A stretch of 64,000 nucleotides of DNA from Icerya purchasi (lineage: Eukaryota; Arthropoda; Insecta; Hemiptera; Monophlebidae), in contig CM077115.1 in assembly GCA_039619475.1 (NCBI GenBank), forward strand, positions 511,210,815 to 511,274,814, read 5' to 3'. The notes below the pieces were generated by a model. The model was not told where the DNA came from and did no database searches. It worked only from the letters and a program-made list of their open reading frames with translations. Positions 1 through 12,500 of this stretch are shown one piece after another. Every line of letters begins with the position of its first letter. Position 1 is the first letter of the stretch. The translations under genes and the position numbers were made by a program.

Positions 1-493
1 TTTAAAAGTTCCATAAACGTGACGAATATAAGGAAAATATCATTAAAGCGTTTAAAATATTTCAGGGGAAAGTGAAATACCTACTTAATAAAGTAATAAA
101 AATAGCGAAGAAATATTGCGAATAAAAATTACTAAACGTAATAATCGGTAAAGCGTATTATTTTCTGTTTTCGCCAAAAAAATTTAATATTATATATTTT
201 ATCGAGAGTATACAAAAACTGAGCGATACTTAATTAATATAAGACGTAGATAGTACTGCGTATGCTTCGAATATACTTAAAATAAACGAGGAATTTTCTG
301 CATTATGAATGTATTACAAATGTAAAAAGAAACGTTTCGACACTGTGACACGTTCGAAAAGAGTAATCACGAATTAACTTAAAATACGCGTTCATTTGAA
401 TGTTTTTTCTCTCGCTTTTGGAATAACTCGTTCGAACACGACTGTTAACCGACAAAATTCCGACGAATGTATCGTGAACGTTAATTTAAAAAG
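1..493 (-). other. Probable 3' UTR / flank of the Dok-7-like gene
   Basis: AT-rich sequence immediately downstream (minus strand) of the stop codon. No open frame, repeat or clear polyadenylation signal other than the ATTAAA at 182-187. Confidence 0.4.
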
Positions 494-595
494 TTATTGA
501 TGCGTGATTGTGCTCGTCGACGAATAGCCGGAGGATGAAGATTCTCCTTTATCAACTATAGGAGAAGAATTCTGGCTTCGACCGGAAGCATCTTT
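494..595 (-). CDS. Dok7: Dok-7-like terminal coding exon
   Basis: Acceptor TTTAGCAACAG, then 33 codons and a TAA stop. Encodes KDASGRSQNSSPIVDKGESS and ends SGYSSTSTITHQ. The serine-rich end and phase-0 entry fit the gene. A canonical AATAAA signal is not evident on the minus strand below the stop; an ATTAAA variant lies at 182-187. The 3' UTR may extend past the window edge. Confidence 0.8.
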   Translation of the reverse strand, partial: KDASGRSQNSSPIVDKGESSSSGYSSTSTITHQ

Positions 596-3500
596 CTGTT
601 GCTAAACAGTAAATAAAATTACGTAAATATACACAAGTATGCAAATAAAAAACAAGACACTTTATTAACGAAAGTAAATAATTGTGAAATTTCGTAACTA
701 TAGACAAATCAAAAGTTTTGATTCTTTTAAAAATGAGTTAAAAATCTCCCTAAAAGTTGCTTTTCCAGAAACTATATTCTACAAGTTTATACATATATAT
801 ATATATATAGGTATATATACGCTCCACTTTTATTTTGGCGTTCACTATAAAAACTACACTCTGAAAATTGCTATACTTGGAAGTAAAAAACCCCTCCTCT
901 TTCGATCTAGAGTTTTTTAAAAGAAAATATTTAAAAATGCCTTTTCAAAGATATAAGACGTTTTGTGTTTTTTTGAGGTTACAAAGGCATACATATTCAA
1001 AAAAGGGCGAATGATTTCATTGGCAAAAGCTGAGGAAAAAATACATCGAAAAACGTGTTGTCGTTATTTCTTGTGTATGATTCTTAGTAGCGTAATCATC
1101 AGTTGTAAGCATTTTGGCGCTCGAGCGCCGCGCTGGGACAATTGACGTGAAATGCCCCCCATATGTATAGGATTCAGTGCCTTTAGCGCAATCTTTATGC
1201 CTTCTGGGAAACTATTTGGAGCAAATTGACAAATTCCTTGATTTGCAGGAGCCATTTGTAATAACTCCCGTTTAAGTTAGGGTGAGACCAGTTTGGATTC
1301 CTCGGTAAATTTATTTTTTAGAACAAAGCAAATAAATTAAAAAAAACTATCAAGTGAGCTTAATGTAGAAATACCACACGCGTATCGAAACACTGGAAAT
1401 ATTTCTACGGAAGAAACTCGCGGTGGACATGGTTCCTGTGTCTTTTCCGAAATCTATCGGAACGAAACAAACGAACAAAACTCACAAAATAAAACGGAAA
1501 TTGAATAATTAAAAACTCACTCGATCACAGCTTTCCCTAGCCCTCTCTACGAGAATCGCCGAATGAGAATAATACCAAAAAAAAAAATAATAACCCCCGC
1601 TCACGCGGATTCCTTTAACACTAAAAACCAAAAAACACACGTAATTCTGGTGACCAGACCGTCGAATGAATTTTTTTATTCTAACACAAAATATGCGAAC
1701 TCTACAAACGCAGTCTACTGACTAAATAAGTTCAAACAAATTGCGTAACAGGAAAGTTAATTAGCGGTGAACGATCAACTATGAACCACTAATAATTAAT
1801 AAAATTGCGACATACAAAAGATCGGCAAAGGTTCTAATAAAATTAAAACTACACTAGAAACTCTGCTGGCCGAAATTCATAAATTTCCTTTCAGCTCAAC
1901 GTTTCTTGGCACTATAACCAGGGGCGGATCCAGAGACATTTTGGGAGGGAAATGATATAATTACGTAATATCTTCTACGGTAAGCAGTAGATTTGAGAAA
2001 TATTCCTCGCTTCACAAAGAAAATCAAATAGCCGACCACCTCTTTAGAGATTTAAAAATGTTCCTTAAAAATACATAATTATTACAATTTTTAATTTAAC
2101 TTTTGTTTTATTTTTTGGGTGAAAAATAAAACGAAATTATACAATTCTAGCTAAAATGGTAGTTTTTACTTCTTTTTTTTATTTTTGTTAGTAATCCGAT
2201 CTGAATTCTCTTTGTTCGTAAGTATTTAAAATATATATATATATATACATATTTCCCATTGAATTATATTTTTAATTAAAATTGCAAAATAAAAATTAAA
2301 AATAAATAAGAAAGGCAAAAGATCGATGATAATTACATTTAAAATAGAATAAAAACGTAACATTAATACTTTCACTAGTAAAAACAGTATTAAATATTAA
2401 TTATTAAAATCCGTAGGTGTAACATTTATACAAATCTTTTATAGCATAAATTAAGTTGCTCTGTTATAACAAATTTTTTCCACATAGGTTTTGGTTCTTT
2501 AGGGGAAAATGTCCCCCGTGTATTCCGTCATTGCTTTAACAGACGGGCGTACTTGTCACAGACCCACCTTAGACCACTAAAGACAAAACGCACGGACCCA
2601 ATTCTGCCGTACATCCGGCCATATACGGAATTTTTTATTATTTCGGCCGTGTAAACGTCTTTAATAAATTTCAGCTGACGGCAACGAAGTAATAAGATAA
2701 CGCGCGAGAAATCGAAAATTGAATGATGTTAACTGAGTAATAATCTCTGGTTCGAGTATCATCGAAAGATAGCGCCACAAAGGCTAAATCTATACCAGTA
2801 TATAATATATACATACATATATATATGTGTATATATATACAAATAAGCGTAGCAATGGAATATAATTGTAAAATTCCCGGTTTATTCCCCGCTCAAATGC
2901 TCTCGAATTCTTGGTTACTAAAATTGTACAAGAGCTTACAGGTTAACTAGAATTGAATTATCACATTTTTTTATGCCGACTTATAATGATTTTTTAAATT
3001 ATTGATATAAGTCTTTAAATTGGGCTAAAATATAATTAAACAGTAGGTATATTTTACTTTATAAATTTAATAAAGACAATTTTACAGTAATTTTCAAACA
3101 GGGATTTTATTTTTATTTTATTTATTTTTTAAGGCGTACGTTCATGTCAATGGCAAGTTGTGATTTATCGCTTACTAATTATTTCCGTTTCTTGTACAAC
3201 TTAAAAATAATTTCTAATAAATTTAAATGTGAGAATTTTTCTAGTCAAAAATCTAAAAGAAAATCCATTTCTAACATAATCGTTAATTTATTTCATTTTA
3301 ATAAACATTAAAAAAAAAATTAAAAGTATATTTAAAATTTTTTTTATTATAACACACACATATATATATATATATATACATAAATAATTAGTAGTGAAGC
3401 GTGTGTTTAAAAGTAGAAACGCCAAAATAAAATAAATCATATTATAATTTTTTACCGCAGAAATTTTTAGATATTTTAATGTTTTGTGTGATCAAACATG

Positions 3501-6500
3501 TACACGTTGGTGTTGTATTCTATAGGGATACTTTTTAAAGATACCACAAAGTTTCGTTTTAGATTAAACTGCACTTTAAATGGTTTAGATGTTGAAGTGT
3601 TCGGTAAGGTTGTAATTTCTTAATGAAGGTCTTCATTGAACATCACATCGTGCAGTATTAATTTGTTATATGAACCGCAAATAAACATATTTCATTATGA
3701 AATAAATACTCTTCTACGATGATGCTTGAAAAAAATTATCCGGTAGTTAAAAATTTACCGACACACCATTGGCTTGATGTACTGATTATCAAATTCACCA
3801 CCGCTTATCCGTCGTCCTTTAAGATAGCGCGCGATGATTTTTATTTAATTTTCAACTAGCCGTAAAAATCACACTATACATTACCGATAGATTATGACTT
3901 ACCGAAAGATTACTGTTTAGTAGTGAAAGGCGATCGATTTTTTGATATTCCTTGCCAGACCTCGGTCTTAATGTAGTTACAGCTGCTGCGTGAACTCTAT
4001 AATAAAAATTATACGTAAAATTCCAGTCAGTTTGTTGCATCACAAAAAATTTAATAATTAATTACATGCCGATGATGGCAACTTTCGTCAAACTATTAAA
4101 TTGAAATAGTGCTACAAAATTTTTCTCTTCATTCGTTTTGTCAAATAAATCGATTATTATCTGACCGAAAATTAAAGGTATAGAGAGCTACAACTGAACT
4201 TATTTATTAATTATCTTTTTTAAATTCGTTGAAACACTAAGGGTTCCAATTTTACGTATAAACTGCACTATATATTTACCTGAAATTGTCAGTTGTTACA
4301 TCGGACGAACCGTACGACGAAAATGAAAGCGTTTCCATATAATCACTCATATCAGAAGTTCCGCTGCTGGTACTTCTACAGTCTGCAACGATTATTGTAT
4401 TTTCCGCCGGACTCATGCATTCTGCTTTAAAAACATTTTATAAAAGTCGGTAACAATTAAGAAACAAGTAAAAGGAACACATTTAACGCTTACCGGCAAT
4501 AATTTCACGATACGTGTAAAATTAAAAATTACGAAAAGTTCCTTCAGAACTTTAAAACATGATTACCATCAAAATAATTAAATCGCGTCGTACAAGTTCA
4601 ATGACAAATACGCAAGTCGGTAATTGTAAAACGGAAAAAATAAACAGAAAAATTACAATTATATTTAATAGGTAAATATTTAAAGCGAATCTACAATCTT
4701 TTGAATTCATTTTTTGTCTGTAAATAAAAATTATGGATAACAGAAAAACTGTTTATTATTTAGTGGTTGGAAAATTTTTTAGACAAAAATCAAAAAAACC
4801 TTTTTCTAAGAAACTGCATTAAATTACTACGTGTGCACTGTGACATAAATACAGATATATATATATATATATATATATGTGTTCGAGAGTTGGGTCGTTC
4901 CGGATCCAAGTTGGAAAGTTTACTCAGGCTGAAATAATTGCGTAACAGAGAAATATGAGAAAGTAAGAGCGGTCAAGAGGAAAGAACTGGCTTCAGTATT
5001 ATTTTTAGATCTATTAGATTTAGTACATTATGCACTTTAGCTTCACAATTTCCGACACCTGTATGCACTTTCAGCCATCATTTAAAATAATTTTCTTTGA
5101 ACATTTACGACCTTTTAAAGTTCGTCCACGGGGAATGCCAAGCATTTCGAAATGTAACAGTGTATAGTACCTTTTTTAATCCCTCCCCCCGTTTTAATGC
5201 TTTTTATCATTTCCCAGCGTAACAGTTCGTTTTAGGTATTTCCAATTCAGACTTGCAAATCGTGTGTGTTGTAAATATTTATATTTTAATTTAAATACCT
5301 CCAATTCGAAGATTCCACAGCCGAACACCGTTTTTTATTTTTTAACTATTCCTTAATAAGACTTTTTTAAAGTAAAAAAATAAGTAAGGAATACAGTTAA
5401 AAGTTTCAGTATCATTCGGAAGTTCACAAAAAAATAATTAAATAAATGTAAAAAGCGGTATAAAAATATACAACACAAAGCAATTCATAAATACGCAATT
5501 GTAACGAAGTATATTGCTGGGAAAAAGAAATACTCCTCAAATTAAACTATTGAACTGTTAAAATCTATCAGATTTCAAAATGAGACTTAACTCTCGATTA
5601 AAGTAAACGCACTCGACATTGAATTTGGGCCACCTTTCAACCGATACCGTATTACAAAAAAGAAAGAAAAAAAAAAGGAAAGCTACGATTGTTGTAATAA
5701 CGACAAAATAATCCCTTCTTTAAAAATTATTCCGAAGAAATCTCCTAATCCGTCAATACCCCCAAGCACTTCCTTTCTGCTCTAAACGAAAGTATAAAGA
5801 TGCGCTTAAATTACTTTTTTCGGAGTGTGAGCGAAAATGATAATCAAGCCGCATAAACGGTATTATCACAGAAACGGAAGCTTGAAGATATCGCCATCGT
5901 AATGGAAAACTTCATTTCTTGACTTCGTTGATAATGTGACAAACAACGCTCTAGAAAGGCACTCGCTGCGGCTTCTAGCCGAATTTCAAGTATTGGCTGC
6001 TTGATTCCAAAATATTCATAAAATTTCAAAGACCGCCTTAACACTGTTTTCAAGTTCTATGTGGTAATGAAAAAAGTTCTTCAGATGCCACAGATATCTA
6101 ACGAAAATCGGTTATAAACCCATTATTTCGTAATATTTTAATGTTTAATTTACACGCTGATGTAAATTCTCATTTGTACACTTCGTAACATATCGTAGCA
6201 TACACATTGGGTGGCTCTAAAATAATGGATTACGCAATTGTAGGGCATGAACAGAAAGATGTCTGCAATCGAAAGCAATAATACCGGTGATGCGGATGAG
6301 ATTTAATTAATAAAAACTGAGGTAAAAAATTACGCAGGTGGCGATAATCTGCGACGCGACAAACTGAAAACTATTGACCACTGCGAGAAGAAAATGCTAA
6401 CAGAGCGAGAAAAGTGCGTGTATATAAATAATATCGAAACGAAGAGGATCAGAAAATGACAAAAAATGGAAGATAGCTGGTTCGCATCGCTGTAAAATGA

Positions 6501-9500
6501 AGATATATACCGGCGTACCGATGACAATTTGAAAAGATGACAGTGATAACGGTGGAAAACAACAACATTCGACACATAAAGGCGAACTAAGAAGATGACG
6601 AGGTTGGTTGAATGAATTTACTAAAGCCCCAAGAAGGGCCATTGTGAAAGTAAGAAAAAAAATAAAAATTTTACCTTTACAACATTTCTGTTTATTTAAA
6701 CAGAGCGGTAATTCAGCTTCGGCCGATGACGATTTAGGCGCCATGGAAACCGCTCTACGGAACTGGAACGGCAAGTCTTTTATCGGATCCGATGATTTCG
6801 ACCGGGGCATAGAAAAGCACCGCGAATTACTGCTCACTTGTTGATTTAGCGAGTGATGTCGTTTAGAAGAGATGGCCGTAGTTGGCGGCATCTCGAAATC
6901 GGTAAAATCTTGACCGTGGAACTTTATGGAGCCGGTCGAGAATCCCGAGTCATTTGAACTGGACGAATCTCGGTTACTGGACGATTTACATCCGATATTT
7001 GATAACCTCCGAATTCCTGTAATCACCGGAGGTACAACGTCTTTTCTACCGTTAACAAGATTGCCACGACTGCCAATTGTTGATTTTACATCGAGATCAG
7101 ATGTCGTTTTTCCGCTGCTTACTTCCTCGGAAGCGGGCCGTTGTTCGCCGTTTTCCGAAGTCGAACGCTTATGCACCGTCATTTCCAACCTCGAAATCGT
7201 CTCGTTATCGTCGTTACCGGTAAAATTTTCCTCGTTATTTTTGCAGCCGCCGTCCACATTGTCGTAATTAACGATGACGGCACTATCGGCGATATTGTTG
7301 GAATCCGTTGTTATCATCGAGTATTTGTCGTTAACTTCCTCGCATATTTTTTTTCGTCGGTCCGGTATTATCGCGCCCGAAAGATCAGAATTACTGGCCG
7401 ACTTTTCCGCTATATCAACGTTCCTAGTATCGCCGGTTAACTTCAGCGGTGACATTAAAACGTAATTATTGTTCATTCTGCGACGAACTAGGGAGGCCGC
7501 GCACGTCTCATTGAACGTGGCTTCTCGATGGCAGTTCGGTTCTATTTTCGTCGACGGAATAAGAGCACTATGTCCGCATTTCATGCAAATATGAACCGGC
7601 TCTAAAGCTGACAATTCCGACTGCAATCGATTTCCAATGTCTATGTTTAGGCCTTCGATTTTTTTCTGATTATTCCGGTTCAACAGTTCTTTCACATTTT
7701 CGTAATATATAAGCGAATTTGTAAATTCTAAATTCATGTAATTTAACTGGCCGATATGTCTATAGTTATCCTCCTCGTTTCTAAATCGAACATTCGTGTA
7801 ATCGTTGTTAGTTTCATCTTTAGCCGTACCATCCACATCTACCAGTTGTATTTGAGTGTTCCTTCGTTTTGTCTTTTTCGACAAATCCACCGTAGCGTAT
7901 ACCGGAATTTCATTTCGGCACGTTTGGTGTTCCGGCTTTGAAGTTGTTTTCCGATTACACAATCGCATCGTATCAAACCTCGTGGCAGGTGGTATCATCG
8001 CCTAAGAGTCGAAATAAAAACAATAATAATAATCACGTACGAAATAACTAACAATAAGTAAGCAAAATATAATATCGCCATATCTTTAACGCGTTATTAA
8101 CTGCCATCGAAAAAATAAGACGAGTAAGACGCTTAATATTTCTTCTTTTTGGCAACCAGAAAAAAACGCAGCCATAGACCAACGTAATTTCTTATACTAT
8201 TAGCAATAAACGTTATAAGTAAAATCGACTTTATTATTACTTTTTTGCGCAATAATCATTTACTTATACTTCCAAATATCACCTTGTAATTTCAAATTAT
8301 ACCAAGGTCGTACTTTCCAATAAATACCGTTAAGCATTTTATCGCATTTACAACAGCGAACTGTCAACAACTCATCTGTGACCATGTACTCTAGTCGGAC
8401 TGGTGAATACCGATCCAAGATGAGCTGACGAGTCTCCGGCCCCGTAAAACTGGAACCCGTCAGCTAAGGGAGTACACCCCAACGGAAAAACCTGTGAAAG
8501 AGGATTGGCGACCCGATGCAGTATCATCATCTCGCAAGTTATCGACATGAATAAAACATCAACCCCAATGGCCTCAAGTCTCCGTCAAGTGTTGCGTCCT
8601 CTAATGGGGTACTAAGAATCTGCGCAGGTAAAACATTGGAGCGGCAACATGGAGAAAAACTGAATATTAGCATGTGGAACGTAAGGTCGCGTTTTACCAA
8701 ACTGGAAAACTGGAAAATGTAATTGTGGAAGCAAAGAGATTAAAAATAGACATTCTCGGTATAAGTGAAATTAGATGATGCGGAAGTGACAGGATAAATA
8801 AAGACGAATACGAATTTATATATTCGGGAGATGAAAATCACGAATATTAATAAGAAAAAGTTTCAGCAAAAACTGGAAGAAAAAACTGATGAGGTAAGTG
8901 AACAGGCGGATGTTGAAGATACGTAGAACGAGTTAAAAAATGCGATAATAATAACTGAAGTAGAAGAAACACTCAGTAAAGATAAAGGAACCGCCGTAAT
9001 AAGGGAGAAAAACAAGAGCTGGATGAGAAATGAAACAAAAAAGAAAAGAAAACAGAAATAGTAACGAGTATATAAAGATAAACAAAGAAATCATGAAAAA
9101 GTGTTGAGAAGATAAGAATAGATGGTTCGAAGAAAAATGTAACCATGTACAGAAAACAGAAAAAGGTAAGATGTATGAAATGCATAAAAAAGTCAAATGG
9201 TTCATGAAAGCACAGAAAAGAAAAAGACCTAAAGTAATGTTTAAGATGCAAGCGAGATGTGCACAAAAACAGAAGAAATGGAGAAAGAATAGTTGCTGTA
9301 TGTAGACAAACTCTGTACGGAGATACAAACCGAATGAAAAATTTTAAACGGAATTGGCAAGATCAAGAGACAGTGCTAAACATTTCAAAGGAAGAACTAG
9401 AATATGCCATCAGGAAAGCTAAAACACGAAAGGCAACCGGGACAGATGGAATAATCCTTGTAGAGTTAATAAAGTATGCATCCAAAAAGAGCAAAGATTG

Positions 9501-12500
9501 TTGAGGTTAATAAACAAAATATACAGAACGGGATACTTGCCAAAGGATTTCAAGATCTCTACATTTGTGGCTATACCTAAAAAGAGGAATCTGCGAAAAT
9601 GCTCCGAATACCGCATGATTGCATTAATGAGTCGTTCATTAAAATTGTTATTAAAGACAATAAATAGAATCGAAACAAACATTGACAGCTAAGTGAAATA
9701 CAGTTTGGTTTTATCGCTCGGAAAGGGACACGAGGCGCGATAGCTCTATATAAAATACTAATATAGCGAGCATTGGCAGTAAACAGAAGCATATATGCAG
9801 CCTATACAGATTATGAAAAGGCTTTTGACCTTGTAGAGCTTGCCAAAATTTTACAAATCCTGAGAAGATATAGAATTGACGCCGAGGACATACAGCTAAT
9901 ACACAACGTATATATGCAGCAAAATGCGAATGATATTGTCAATGTTCACCCAGGAGAAAGAATGTGCAAAATCAAAAAAGGCATGAGGCAGGGCTACCCA
10001 CTATCTCTGAGACTATTCAACGCTTATACTGAAGAAATAATAAAAACCAAATTCTTTCAAAACATAGGATTCAGAGTAGATGGTAATTAACAGCATATGC
10101 TATGCAGATGATCGTGTGCTTACTGCAGGAACTCCAATGTAGTTACAATGATAAGCAGATTGAATAATGAAGGGAAAAAATACGGGATGAAGATAGATTT
10201 AAATGAAACTAAAGTAATAGAGATCAGCAGGACAATAAATAAACCAATGCATATCGAGGCGGATAGAGTTCGGATAGAACAAGTAGCAAAATATAAATAT
10301 CTAGGAGTAGATATATATCTGAAGATGGTAGGGATGATGTGAAAAATGAACAAGATTGGGAATGGCTACAATGGCATTTAATAATTTGGAAAGAATTCTA
10401 AAAGGTCGGAAAATGTAAATGGAATTGCGCCTGAAAATTCTGAAATGCTATGTCTGGTCTGTAGCACGATATGCTACAGAAACGTGGATAATAACAGCGG
10501 GGATACGGAAAGGAGACTTAATACTTTTGAAATGTGGACATATGGAAGAATGAATAGGATAAGTTGGCCAGAGAAGATCAAGAACGAGAAGGTGTTAAGG
10601 AGAATGGAACTGAAGAATTGCATTTTGCTACCAATGATTAAAGGAAATAAACGGCGTTTCCTCCAAAATCAAATGTCCGGGGACAGGATGTTTTCGCTGG
10701 TGGTGAACGGGAAGATTCCAGGCAAGGCACTGAAAGGCAGAAGAAGAATTTCAATGTTGGATAAGCTGGATAAGATGGTTTAATCGGATGTCGATTGCAA
10801 TCTCCCGCACGGAAGATGCGTACTAATAATAATAATAATAATGGCAAAATAGGCAAAAAAGAAAAAAAAAAAACTTATTTCAACATCGCAATCCACACAA
10901 CTTCTAACCCGGTGGTCTCTCGTTTGTCTTTTAGCGATTTACATTGGAATTTTTCATGCAGAAATATACCGTTTTCCTTTTCTCTGCGTTTTCTATATTA
11001 ATTATGTAATCACTATTTAATAAAATTTTACGTCACCAACCAATAACAATGGCGCATAAGGGAATGACGAAATTCTACGATACTTTTCTCATCGGTTTAC
11101 TTTTTTAATGTTCTATTTTAAAATTACCGTATAAAAATTACAAATTAAAATTGAGTAGTATACTTTGCGAATACTTTACAACATAATTCATGTTCTCCGC
11201 GGATGGCAGAATGATCTGGTAAAACTATTATTTTTAATTGCTTCGATAGTTTGATTACTTATAATTGTTCTATTGTAATAATAAGCGTTTGCGGTTGAAA
11301 GATAAGGAAACAGAGTATTTTATAATCGGAAGTTATGAATAAAAGATTTAGATACGGTCTTTGGTAATTTAAAAATGTATTTTCTTTTTAGAAGATAATT
11401 CTAAAATCATACTTTAATTTTGGAACAAATTTTTTCATATAGCGCGTATGTTTCTTCTTTGCTAACGATACTTTTTGAACCTATTAAAATGATACACAAC
11501 TAGAGATGGCACCTAATAGTATACGGAAGACATTGTTTTTCATTGCGTATTTCTTACGGATTTCAGTAATGCATTCATAATTACTACATCAAAATGCGCT
11601 TTAGAGGTTGTTTAAATACTTTAAACGTTCCAATGAAAACGCTGCTTATTCTTTTTTTCCCCATTAATTTAAAAGTTTACTTTATATTAAACTGAAACGC
11701 TGTGTCTATTTTATTAATATTTTCTGTTAGGTTATTAGATTTAACAAATATAATTCTTACATTATAATTAAATTTAGTAGGGGAAAAAAAAAAAATGCAG
11801 TGCCAATATATACAAATTTGAAATATACAATAAGTTGAAAAACAGAAATATTCCTTTTTACTAAATACTGACTAGATTTTTTTTTTTTTTTTTTTTCTTC
11901 TTCTGCTAAAAGGTAAGTTACAACAAAAATGTGTGTATCTTTTTTGAAAAATAATTTTTTTCATTATCCGATAGTGAATAAAACGTATTTTTAGGAAAAA
12001 AATGAAATTTTTGTTTCATTACGTTTTCCATTACTTATCCAACTTTTAACATTTAAAGATCATATAATTGTAACAAAAAAATAAATGATAGTTAAAAAAG
12101 TGATATAAAAAGTACATTTCTTATTCAAAGTTCCAAATCATTGCGAATCACTAACACAATTATTTTTAACAATAATAATATCGCCCAAATTCGTTATTGC
12201 AAACGAGTTTATCCAATCGATATTTCTTCTTTTTTATATACATACATATATAATAATCTTTACTTTGAAGCATTTAACGCATGTTAATCTCATGTGCGAA
12301 ATGGAATTTTTGAAGAAACTTCATTGAAATGAGACTTTTTGAATAACTTTACCAAAAAAAAAAAAAAAAAAAATTGATCAGACCTTATCAAACGATAATT
12401 TCAGTATCCATCAACCAAACTTTCGTAAGTCGCGTGTTACGTATATGTTATGCGGAAAACTAGAACGGATTCAATGATACAGTATAAAATTTACTATCCA

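Noticed and set aside
1064..1255. Extra Dok-7-like exon in the last intron
   Set aside because: No matching acceptor/donor pair in the required phase, and exons at 3903 and 595 already join in phase 0.
6397..6674. Extension of the large exon beyond the donor at 6674
   Set aside because: The extension becomes hydrophobic and unlike the tail, and the GTAAAA donor joins in phase to a well-formed downstream exon.
6608..7465. Plus-strand open frames opposite the large Dok-7-like exon
   Set aside because: They are antisense shadows of a coding exon that has splice sites, matching phases and recognisable motifs.
9259..9504. Independent host gene from open frames in 8.9-10.8 kb
   Set aside because: The frames are consecutive pieces of one endonuclease-RT LINE.
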